Assembly (NCBI RefSeq): GCF_027596085.1
Contig: NC_072451.1
Span: 3,090,377 to 3,154,376, forward strand
Direction of reading: 5' to 3'
Origin: Anoplopoma fimbria
Lineage: Eukaryota > Chordata > Actinopteri > Perciformes > Anoplopomatidae
Length of the DNA: 64,000 nucleotides
A program made the translations under genes and the position numbers. Below are positions 23,094 through 35,000 of this stretch, piece after piece. Every line of letters begins with the position of its first letter. Position 1 is the stretch's first letter. The notes beneath the pieces were generated by a model that was not told the DNA's origin, searched no databases, and worked only from the letters and a program-made list of their open reading frames with translations.

Positions 23094-25170
23094 ATGGCAC
23101 TCTGCCCGTTGCAGTACGCACTGTTTGACAGAGTCGAAAGGGAAAAAAAACGGAGAGTGTGGTGGGGGGGTAGGGAGGGAGGGGGAGTGCAGACAGGCCG
23201 ACGGCGAGAAGGAGACTAATTGATGAGGACGACTCGGGCTGGGAGGCATTAGCACAGTGGAGGTCGTGGGTCCACGTGATCCTTATAACTGGAATGATGA
23301 GCTTCTGAAGGCCGATACTGAAAATCTAAGACACAGCATGTTGATTTAAATCATTTTGTCACAGTCACAATTTGTAAAGTTGCATTCAAATCTACTCCAG
23401 CTCAGGTTATTTATGCTTTTCTGCAAAATAAATTGAGTTAAAAGGCGGATCAGATGAACTGAATTGACTGTTCAAAGTGCTTAATTGGCAAATAGCAGCT
23501 TCCTTTTATGCTAACTCTAGTAAAGCAGCTGGGAGGATGTTTTTTCTTTTTCATCTGATGGAAACTGTCCTGATTGGACAGATTTGAGTAATTAGATCAC
23601 AGCTTGACTTTGTCCTGATTGGCTCTCATCTCTGTAAACTGGCGTCGATCCAAAAAGTCTTGTAGAAAGATATTTTTAGACGTGTTGGAGGCACGGCCGT
23701 TGGGCTGCTATATCACTTTGGTTGGGACTGAAATATCGCAACACTATTGGATAGATTGGCATGAAAATTTAGAACAAACATTAATTTTCCCCCGAGTATG
23801 AATCCTGCTCACTTCTTTTGCTTCCCTCATTTTCTCACTATCCTGCCGTCATTAAGTCAAATTATGATTCATCCATTCTTAAGTTTTAGACCAAATACCT
23901 GCAGAAAATACAGACATTCACATCTGTACTTTGTGTTTAGTGCAAAATAGAAAATGTTAGCATGCTGGTGAACACTGTTAACATTAACCCTGCTAAATAT
24001 TAGCATGTTTGAATTGTTATTTTTAGCATGTTCGCATGCTGACATTAGCGTTTCTTTTTTCTTATCCTCCTTCGTCGTGATACGTTGACCTTTTAGCTCT
24101 TTAATTCATCAGCAAGACTGCTACCAAACCACAGCGCTGTCATTTATTAACAATTTATTAACAATTTACAGCTTTTTGTCACTGACACATGGTCGATTTT
24201 TCTGCCAGTATTTGGTTTATCATCAGATACGACAAAGAAAATAATAAAATGCTAACATTTGAGAAGCTGGAATGTTTAAAAAAAAAAAGGTTGGAATTTA
24301 TCCTTAAAAATCCACTAATCCTTGCAGCTCTATTAGTATCTTACTGACATTAATAACAACTGACTTATTGGCTTATTAAACATTAAGATACATATATCCT
24401 TTGGCTGATTTATTATTGATAAATCCAACTGAAGACAGTAAAAGGTATTTTCTCACAGCTTGGCAACACAAACGTTCTTATTAATGGCTTTTAACTGATG
24501 TATAAAGCATTAGTGAATTATTTATTAACCATTAATAACGTTAGTAGTTTTTTCATTCATAAAATTGATAAATGGGTGACTTTGCAAAATTGTTCTTCTC
24601 ACACTAATATCATTTATTTCTGTTTAGTTGATTCGTTGTAGTAGAAAAAAACAGAATTGCTTTTAGATGTGAAAGGCGCCTCGCTATCCGACAGAAGGTG
24701 AAATCTAAAAGTATATTCAGAGACGGTCCTCCTGAACCAGAACGAGGCGGTCCGACCCGGCCCTCCCTGCTCTCAGCACGAAGCCCCGGTCTCCCTCCGA
24801 GGCCCCGGGGACCTGGTATTGATCGGTGCCTCGTAGGTAGTGATTGGACATGAGTGGATAATTTCCTTTGTTGCATTAGAGTCCATTACTGGCCCGCTCC
24901 CCGGAAAGCGATAGACATCCTCAAAAGAAAAAAAGAAAAAATTAAGAGAGAAGATTCTTCTTGGAAAAGCTGTCTCCTCCGACCAGCTGAGGTTCCTCTG
25001 ACTTTATTATCGGGTTAATTAAAACCTTTTTTAGTCTTTTTCTAGAACAGTTGATGGTTTTAAAGATGAATAACATTTAAGTCCCTCTTGTTTAGCATAA
25101 ATGGTTTGTGACACACCATGATGTAATTGTAAGCAGATATAAGGTTTATTAAAGTGGCCCCACTTCCATA

Positions 25171-25391
25171 ACTTTATGAGGTCACAATGTAACTTTATGT
25201 CATAATGTAACTTTATGATGTCATAATGTAACTTTATGAGGTCACAATGTAACTTCATGAGGTTATAATGTAATTTTATGATGTCACAATGTAACTTTAT
25301 GAGGTCACAATGTAACTTCATGAGGTTATAATGTAATTTTATGATGTCATAATGTAAGTTTATGAGGTCATAATGTAACTTTATAAGGTCA
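25171..25391. repeat. 21-bp tandem repeat
   Basis: About 11 units of the type AACTTTATGAGGTCACAATG + T, with alternating GAGGTCACAA, GATGTCATAA and GAGGTTATAA variants. Pairs and triplets of variants recur in the same order, which shows higher-order duplication. Open frames on the minus strand arise from the 21-bp period. Confidence 0.9.
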
Positions 25392-26898
25392 CAACTCCTT
25401 CTGACTAGTTTGGCCCTGAAACAACAAAAGAGTGAGATGGGCAAGAGTTTTTTTTTATGTGCAACGTTGACCAATCACAACAGAGCGGGCTTGCTGACCA
25501 ATCAGAGCAGACTTTGCTTTCTGGAGGGAGGAGCTACAGAGAGAGGGTGAGAAGAGGTGCTGCAGGACAGCCAGGATGAGAACAAGGAGGATTATGAGCA
25601 TTAACGCATGTAAACATGTTGTAACTGTACCTGGAGATAAAAATATGCACCCGGAAAATAGCATAATAGGGCCTGTTTAATGTAAAAGTGTTTGTCCCGT
25701 TACTTTTCGCTACTTCTTTGCTAACGATTTTAACTGTGTATCCATTATTTGTTAGTTTACTTCTCGCTTACTATTTCAACAGTCGGTTCATTACTTTCAG
25801 TCATCTATTTAAAATGTTAATGCCTTATTTTTAGCTACATTTAATGCATTTAATAATATTGAGCTTGATTTAATATTTGTGTTTTCATTGATGCATTTAG
25901 GAACTGTTTTTCGTGCTTTCCTGGTTATTTGGTCCATCCAATCAGATGTTGTACTAGATCTCATAATGAGGGTGAAACGTGTTTCTTCTAGTAGGCACTA
26001 GTTTGAAAGACTTGTATTAAACTTTTATGAATAATTTGAAATCAACTTCTTAAATTTGAACTGCCTCAATTTTATGATATACAACTGAGAACCTTTTTGA
26101 GTTGTTTTTTTGCCTCTTGGTTCGTTAGATTGTCTTGTGCCTTTTTAACCAGGCAGTTAATCTGAGAAATACTCTTCAGAATAACTGATAATGAAAATGT
26201 TGCTTTTGGTGGCAGTAGACCCAGTTTCTTTCTTTAATTGCTCAAAGGCACTCCAGAGGGTCAAATGCTCTGTATCTCCATTTGCTATTAAAGGAGGCAT
26301 CAGCATCATTTACAGGCTGATGTGATCTCTTTAAGGTTTCAAAACCACCACCCTTTGGCAGTGACGTCATTCTGGCACCCTGCAGGGAGGCCTCTGTGGA
26401 TGCAGCTCATCTCTCCCTCCTGCAGAGTTATCTCTTCATATCAATGGGATAATAAAGTCATTGATTGGTCCTCATTTCTCTGCTTCCTCAGAGGTGCAAC
26501 ACTCATCCGAGGAGGTGCAGATTGAGGATTCTTGCTCAAGCAGAGGGGGGATTTCAGCCACTCCAACCCGGGTTTGTCCTGTTTGGAGGACGGTGTCCTC
26601 AGTGGGGGGCTGAGGAAGAGGAGGAGGAGGAAGAGGAGGAGGAAGAGGAGGAATCTGGCTGCCATGCATGGATGCTTGGCGATGCTCCCGGGGTCTCCGG
26701 GGAGGACCGGCCGCTGGTCCGCAGCTCTGCCGGCCTACCTCACCCTAAGCTCGGCTACAGGAGCACCGCGGAGAGGAGGCATATCTGGGATCCCATAGGG
26801 CTGCATCACACCCCGCGCAGTGGTCGGTGGATTACCGGGGGGAGCTGTCCGGAGGTGTCTATGCAATTTTTTTTAATCTCGACTTTCCATTTTGTATC

Positions 26899-27367
26899 AT
26901 GAGCACAGAGGAGGGAGAGGAGGGTCCAGCGTGCAGGGAGGAGAGGGGAAGCACCACCATCACCACCTCCATCACCTCCTCCATCACCACCCCCATCACC
27001 CACAGCCACACCGGGGATGAGGACGCAGAGGACGGGGCTGTCGGGGGAGGGTCGTGCAAGGAGCAGGCGATGCATTCAAGCTGCAGCAGCGACACCTGCA
27101 TCCCCACCCCCAGCTGCAGGATCTGCTTCCAAGGCGCAGAGCAGGTAAATGTAGTCCAGATCAGCCTGGTAGTGAATCTCTGCTGAAGGAGCTGCTTTTG
27201 TGAATGGAGAAAGTTGATTTAAAGTGAGTAAAGGTGAGGTTCAGTCCTTGCAGTATATATAATGAGTTTGTTTACTTCTCATACTTTAAATACATTTAGC
27301 TGATAATACTTTTGCAATTCAGGACTGTTTTTTCTGTTGTATTTCAACTTTTACTTTTTAAGGATCC

Positions 27368-27433
<66 letters not shown>

Positions 27434-30400
27434 ACTGAACCTCAAGGACCTTTACTCACTTTAAATCAACTTTCTCCATTCACAAAAGCAGCTCCTTCAG
27501 CAGAGATTCGATAACAGAAAATGTTAAATTTAACATATACATTTTACAAAATCAGACGTGATAATAAACAGTAAAGGTGAGGTTCAGTCCTTGCAGTATA
27601 TATATATATAAAGAAAATGTTAAATTTAACATATACAGACGTGATAATAAACAGCGACTAACGTTAATATTCAGAATGTATTCAAATTTGATAAAACGTC
27701 ATCATTTCATTCATATAAACAATTCAATTTAAAAAAAACACAAAAGTGATTAAGACGATTAAAAAGACACAAAATCTGTGAGCGTGACGAAAATCCATGA
27801 AACCATGACAGTTGAAGAATATAAACCGATATATAAAAAACATAGAAGATAAACAAAACAGGAAGTAAGAAACAGGCCCATCGACATGAAGCTGCTTCAA
27901 AGAAACATGTTTTAGTCATAAAGCATGAAACATCTGGAGGCCAAGTTATGGTCAACAATCAACAGGAAGGAATGTTTGTATGAAAACTGTTATATATACT
28001 ATATAAATAATAATATGTTACCTTTAGACAGGTGATCTTAATGACACAACAGCAATACAACACAAAGGTGCAGACAGACAGGACATTCATATAGAGACAA
28101 AATGACACATGCATCTGCTTTCACAGCAGTTGACATTACAGTCATTTAGCAGACGCTTTTATCCAAAGCGACTTACAGGAAGTGTATTCAACATAGGTAT
28201 TCAAGAGAACTACTAGTCACCAGAAGTCATAAGTGCCTTTCTTATTAGTTCTGTTATCCCCATTCAGTTGAAGACTTGTTGACTTTCTTGGAGTCTCCAG
28301 ATTCCGTTGCCCTTTAAATAAAACTGTTTTCATCAAAAGCCCCCTCAGAGGTTTCAGAAACAAATTAACATCCTCCTTGATGTTGGTTTTATTAATCTCT
28401 GCTTGACTGGATCTCTGACCCGCTTCAGTTAATTCAAGCCAAAGCCTCCGAGGTCCTTTTAAGTCTCCTTTCTTAAACAAGCATCTAAAAGCATAAACCA
28501 GAGCAAAAGTACAGAAACAAACTAATATGAATACAATAAGTGCAGAAACAAACTAATATGAATACAATAAGTGCAGAAACAAACTAATATGAATACAATA
28601 AGTGCAGAAACAAACTAATATGAATACAATAAGCGCAGAAACAAACTAATACGTATACAATAGGTGCTCAGCGGAAGGCTCAGGGTATCCTGAACACGGG
28701 CCTGATTGAACAGATTTTAGGAGTTCTTAAGTGAGGAGTGCCAACCAGAAACAAAATATGACTTTATCTGTAACAAGTTAAATAAAAAAACAATTTAAGA
28801 GTGCAAAAACATCTCATAGAAAAGTCACATTTAAACAACACAGGCCCTTAAACTGCTGCAGTGACTTCAGCACCATGGACAGCTCATGACTAGGACCCTC
28901 AGAAGGCCCCTCATCATAGTGAAGAATATCAAAATGTTACTAGTGACGTAAAGTAACCAAATACATTTACTTTACTTTTTTACATTTCAACTATTACAAT
29001 CCTTTGAATGTTTTCACACTGATTCTGATCTCAGAGAGAAATCTTCTTTTTTTTAACTAATTTACACGACAGCTGGATTACTTTAAATAAATGAACATGA
29101 ATCCTTCCTTAGCATCCAGTATATAATCTCTGATTAGCAGCTGAAGCCATTTCCAAACATAATGCATCATCAATTTATAAACGGAAAACCACAGCGAGAC
29201 AAGAAGCCACTTCCTCCATGACCATTACACCTTCCCCCTCAGGAAAAAACCAATGTCAGTCGATGCTTTTAGAACATTATGATGATAGGTCAGGAGCTCC
29301 TAAATCTGACTCATACCAAACGTTTAAAGTTATATGCAATTACATTATATTATCTCTCATTTTGCTGATGACCAGTTGGATCACTTAAGTTCCCAGAACC
29401 TCACTTTTGTAACCAGATCTGCAGCAAAATACAGTTATGCAAATACATTTGCATAACTGCTTAAACAGTCAGACTTCAGCACCAAGGACAGCTCACCAAG
29501 GACAGCTCACCATGTTGGTTCAGTCTGACATCAACATGAGGGATTTTCCTCTCGTAGACTTTCCACCAGTTTCATTCCATTTGCATTTTAAATGATTAAC
29601 AAATGAGTGTCTGGTTCACAAAGACAGACTTTGACTAATTTATACCTACAAATAGTCAGACATCAGATATATGACTCAAGTTCACTGGTTGGACAAAGAT
29701 GCCTTTGATTTGTCGTGTGTGTTTTGGGTAAATTAAGACTGTTTATCTAAAAACTTGTCCAACAATCTTCAGCCCGTTAACCTTCATTCACTCCAGCAGA
29801 AAACCGATGATGTAATATTTTCATGTTAATGTTAGGTTAGCTGCACAGACATTTCTGCAGAAACTTTAGTCATGAATAAACACAACGCAGCTTTTTTCTA
29901 CTTTTCAGCTACATATGAATGAATATCATGTTATTTTTACCACCAAAACACAGCCATTACATCTTTTTTCCCTTCTTAAAAGTAGCCAGTGTTAGTTTTG
30001 GTACCGAGGAGAATAAGACTTATCTCTGTAGACCATTCTTACAGATGTCTGTGTTTTCAGACGCTTTCATAGTTACACAAATGCATCGTAAGGAGGTCCA
30101 AACTCTGAAGTAAAACTGACCTGACAGTATTGTAATCCAGGAATAATCATGTTAAAGTGATGAGAATTTAATAAATAAATAAAATTGCAGAGTGCAGAGA
30201 AGTTGCTAGCTCAAACTTTGATGCAGGTTTCATGTTTCTGACGTCTCTGATCGGCCACACAGATCAGAGCAGCAGGTTTCTGCCCGTTAGAGTTTCTTCT
30301 CTAAGAGACACGAGGGAGTTAATAATCTATAATGCATCCGGATAAGATTTATTTTACTGCTTAGTCATGTTTTTTGTAAATTCATCGATCAGCTAAAGGT

Positions 30401-31773
30401 AGTACTGTTGAGTAGGTTTGTTTAAAAAGCTGCTAACTGTTAAAAAAAAGTCATCTCCAATGTGGTTCCAACCCAAATCCAGATTTAAAAGTGTAGTTCT
30501 GTACAAACCTGATACCATTAAACATGAGCAGAGGAAGACAGAAATGGACATGATATTAGTAGTTTCCTTTAGAGGATGTTTTCTTTTCATACATTAGGTT
30601 TTTATTGTATGGCTGCAAATTGGTATTTCAGCTCATACTTTCAATAATTTCATTTTTTTGCGATGATGTCCAAAAATGTTGCAAGGCACTTTCATCTGTA
30701 GAGCACCAACAAAACACAAAGGCAATTCAAACTGCTTTGAATATAGCTAAGAAATGCATTAAAATCATAAAAAATGTTAAAATGAAAACAATTCAAAGAT
30801 ATCAAAATGATATAGTACCTATAAATATCAGTACATATTCTAAGGAAGCTGTAATTGGCATTAAATCATTATGAAACACCAGAACTCTGCACTAAAAAAA
30901 ACAATAATGTTGATAAAACACATTTTCCTGCCATAAAAAAAATCCTGTGAAGATCCAATTTCCATTCAGGTGTTCCAATAAGCCAAGGTAGTTTTGGTTA
31001 TTTGTATAATCAAAACACAATGAACCAAACTGCATCACATAAGAGGATGATAACAAAGCTTGAATCATAAAGACGTATGATGCTTCGGGTCTAACTGTCT
31101 CCGTGTCCTCCTGGAGCTGGCTGGACAGATGTGGACCCCTTCAGGGACAAACGGACACTCTGTCCACCCGTCTCTGTAATCCGACACTCTTGAAGGCCTG
31201 TTTGTCTCGTGACAGCGAGCCTCGATGAGGGACGAGTCATCCTTCCGTCCAGAGCTTCAGGGGAGGAGAGGAGTCTAAGTGAATATCCTGTCTCCTGGAC
31301 GTGGGCCGTGCACTATTAGCTAATCTAATCGCTCTGCCTCCGGGTCCAGACTCATATCTGATTTTGAGACAAGGCCCCGCAGGCCGAGCTAGCTCGACAG
31401 TTATCAGGGCGATTGCAAAACAGAAATTTGACACTTTAAGATATTCATGTATGAGCGGATTTGTTTTAAACACCCAAAAAAGGCCAATTGAGAATCAATG
31501 GGTTCCTTTTTTGAATGTTGATAACTTCATTCTTCAAGGTCTTTAACAAAACAATCATAACTCAAGGTGTACTTACTATCTCCTCTCAGCAGCTTTCAAC
31601 CACATTTCAGACTGTGTCCATTGATGAAGACAGTGCCAAATGGTAGAAAGCTTCACTGGACCTTGAGTTGAGAAGGTTTTTTTGAAATAATTCCAGGTCT
31701 TTAACAAAATAATCGTAACTCAAGATCCAATTATTAGCATTTTCTCTCTCTCTCTTTTTTCTCTCCCTGTCTC

Positions 31774-31815
<42 letters not shown>

Positions 31816-32013
31816 TGTTTCCTGCCTCTCTATTCTGTCATTAAAGAAATACATGGTTATATATATATATATATATATATATAAGCTGTTTCTCTAAGAG
31901 ACACGAGGGAGTTAATAATCTATAATGCATCCGGCTAAGATTTATTTTACTGCTTAGTCATGTTTTTTGTAAATTCATCGATCAGCTAAAGGTAGTACTG
32001 TTGATAGTACTGT

Positions 32014-32064
<51 letters not shown>

Positions 32065-35000
32065 GTTCTGTTATCCCCATTCAGTTGAAGACTTGTTGAC
32101 TTTCTTGGAGTCTCCAGATTCCGTTGCCCTTTAAATAAAACTGTCTTCATCAAAAGCCCCCTCAGAGGTTTCAGAAACAAATTAACATCCTCCTTGATGT
32201 TGGTTTTATTAATCTCTGCTTGACTGGATCTCTGACCCGCTTCAGTTAATTCAAGCCAAAGCCTCCGAGGTCCTTTTAAACCCACAAGGTTGATATGAAG
32301 AGATGAAAAACGAGCCGCCTGACCACTGACCTTAATATACTATTAATATGCCACTCGCAGCCCGCCGGCAGGTCAAAGCTACAGTAATGGCTGCTTGAGG
32401 AAAAAGATAGAAGCAGCAGAACAAACGGATACGGCGGTGATGATTAATGTCACGCTGCATCCTGCCGTTAATATCCGCCATGTGTAGCAGCTTTGAGAGA
32501 TGATCATTGATCTGAGCGATGCTGGTAAAGCCCTCTGGTGAACAACTCGTGTATTTTCTTTGATGTATGACCCGCTGGGAGAAAAAAAAAAAGGCCCAAA
32601 CTGTGGCCTGAAACTGAAAACAAGGATTTTCTCGATGATGAGAAAGTTGACATATAAGACCTTGGGAATGGATGCAAGATAAATGTTGCGGAGATGGTTC
32701 TAATATCGACTTTCTTTAAAATTCCCCGGTACTACGGAGAGGGGTCAAGATAATAAAAAACACCAGACAAGATGTGAATATTAATATAAAGCAGTCTTTG
32801 TTTCGCTGCCTCCGTGTTACATTATTAAATGTCTGAAAAAGGAAAGTTTATTTTAAGTTGTTCAAATGATGAAACGGGTAGAAATCTGTGTTTTTTATTG
32901 TTGAAGCCAGGAAAGAGTTTGAATATGTATATCTAACTTGTTGAGTAACAAACTCATATTAAAATACTTTTATTTTACTTTCATTTAACTATACTTGTGC
33001 AAAGTAAGCATTAGTTTGTAGATTCTCTCCCGTATTTTCTTCTATCCGGGCTCTGAGTAATAGTTTCCTTTCGTTTCCTCAAGGTATCACAATCTGCAGA
33101 GCATATAAGCTTTTTTTTGCATCTGCTAATAAATCAGTCAGCTACTGCATTGTGTCTACTTTTATGTTAAATTATATTTGTGACGTAAATATTAAGGGGT
33201 ATTAAAGGAACAAACAAAAAACATGCTTCGCGAGGCTATAATTGGTTCCAATCGTTTTTTGAGCTAAATGCTAACGTCAGCATGCTAACTGGCTCATATC
33301 AAGCAGGTATAGTGTTAATCATGTTCACTATCATAGTTTAATAAGCATGCTGACATTTTAGAATCAGCAGTAAACACAAAGAACAGCTGAGCTCATTAGT
33401 TTTGCCAATATTTGGTCACAAGCCAAAGTATTGGACAAAAAGAAAATGTGACCTATAGTGATGGAAAGAAAAGTCAGAGGATCATCAAAGTTATTAGAAT
33501 CCATCTTCACTGGGACACGGTTGTCTGGACCAAAGTTTGTTGCAATCCATTTAATATTTCTTGAGATATTTCAGTCTTGAACAAAGTGCTGCTGGCATGG
33601 TTACAAAAAAATGGTTCATTATAAACATTCAAGTCCCTGGTATGAGCTTTTACTGACATCTGATGGTGATCAACAATATATATTAATACTAATACATCAA
33701 CATCAAGGCTAATCAGTCACTTGAAAACATGTAGATGTTTTATCTGGAGCTCCGTCCTCCATCATGTCCGGCCTGTGGAGCTCAGGAAGGTATAAATCCA
33801 ATTTCATTAATCTAATACAATCAGTTTATTGTAGTTGCCCTCCAGTGTTTTCTGCCATTTGTTGGCCCCCGCTAATTCAATCTGTTCGTATCTGACCTTT
33901 GGCCTCTCTCCCGTCTCCAGGGCGACCTGCTGAACCCGTGTCGCTGTGACGGCTCGGTGCGTTACACCCACCAGCACTGCCTGCTGAAGTGGATCAGCGA
34001 GCGCGGCTGCTGGACCTGCGAGCTCTGCTGCTACCGCTTCCACATCATCGCCATCAACATGAAGACGCCATGGCAGGTAAAACACGGCAGAAACAGGTGA
34101 TTTCAGGGGCCAGTTCCTCTCTGGTTAAAGCTGCCTTTAGTTAGGGACTGTTTGGTGGAGCTATTCATCATAATAACATTTTGAAATGAAAAAATTCAAA
34201 TTCTAAAAAAGTTAATTAGAAATAGTATTTTTTTTAATTGAGCATCAACATCTTACAAGTTGCATTACACAGGGGATTCAAAATGCTAGTTTTAAAGTAG
34301 TTTCAGTATAACAGGACAACATCAGTTAACAGTATTTTCAAGGTTATTTGGATTAATTGTTTATAAATCCTTAATTGATTTGGTGTTTTAATGCAAGTGG
34401 CGTACAAACAGGTTCTTCAAACTTAACGGCAGATTGGCTCATTTGTCAAATGAAAATCAAGAGGACAACGTCATTTGTCAGTGGCTACCAAAAACATTTA
34501 CAAATGGCGCCTTCGTAAAAAAGATTGATATGATTGATATGTCTGAACTTCAACCTCCATGATTCAGGTTTAGCTCGGTTTAGTAAATTAAGACCACTTG
34601 TTGAAGGTTCAGGAAAGATGGTGACCAGATGTGGTTTCTTTTGAGGACACTCTCCAAAAATAAAGGTTCTCTGGGATGATATATTACCGGCTGCTGTTTT
34701 TAGTTCTAATCATATCATATATATTTAAGTTGAGTTTATTGCGCCACTTTATTTGCAAGGTGCATGGAGAAGGGAGAGAATGGAGTTGGGCAGTAAGAAA
34801 GAGTCATAACTCAGAGGCTGTTTTTGACGATCTGATGCCACCATTTTTTTGTTTTCTCTCTGCAGCGTCACTTAATGGTCATTTTCTGTCTGTTTATAGT
34901 CATTATGTGTCTCTGTGTAGTTTTTATTTGTACTCTTTGTGGACGATTTGTGTGTATTTGTAGTCATTATGTGTCTCTGTGTAGTTTTTTTGTGAATCTG

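Larger units (their letters stand above)
21600..26400. other. ZNF622-MARCHF11 intergenic region
   Basis: I see no protein gene. The region holds AT-rich unique sequence, a GT microsatellite (about 23050-23093), a GGGA-rich patch (23160-23190), a 21-bp tandem repeat (25171-25391), and a GC-richer block (24690-24960) that could be conserved regulatory sequence. Short open frames here lack family features or splice context. Confidence 0.6.

Noticed and set aside
22877..23255. Overlapping ORFs around the GT microsatellite
   Set aside because: Composition is driven by GT/CA and GGGA repeats; no splice signals or domain.
25031..25474. 147-codon minus-strand ORF of KLHYDLI-type repeats
   Set aside because: It is produced by the 21-bp tandem repeat, whose period is a multiple of three.
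28217..28480. 87-codon minus-strand ORF duplicated at 31986-32285
   Set aside because: Both copies are open because they are a recent duplicate of the same block. There is no start, splice or family evidence for a gene.
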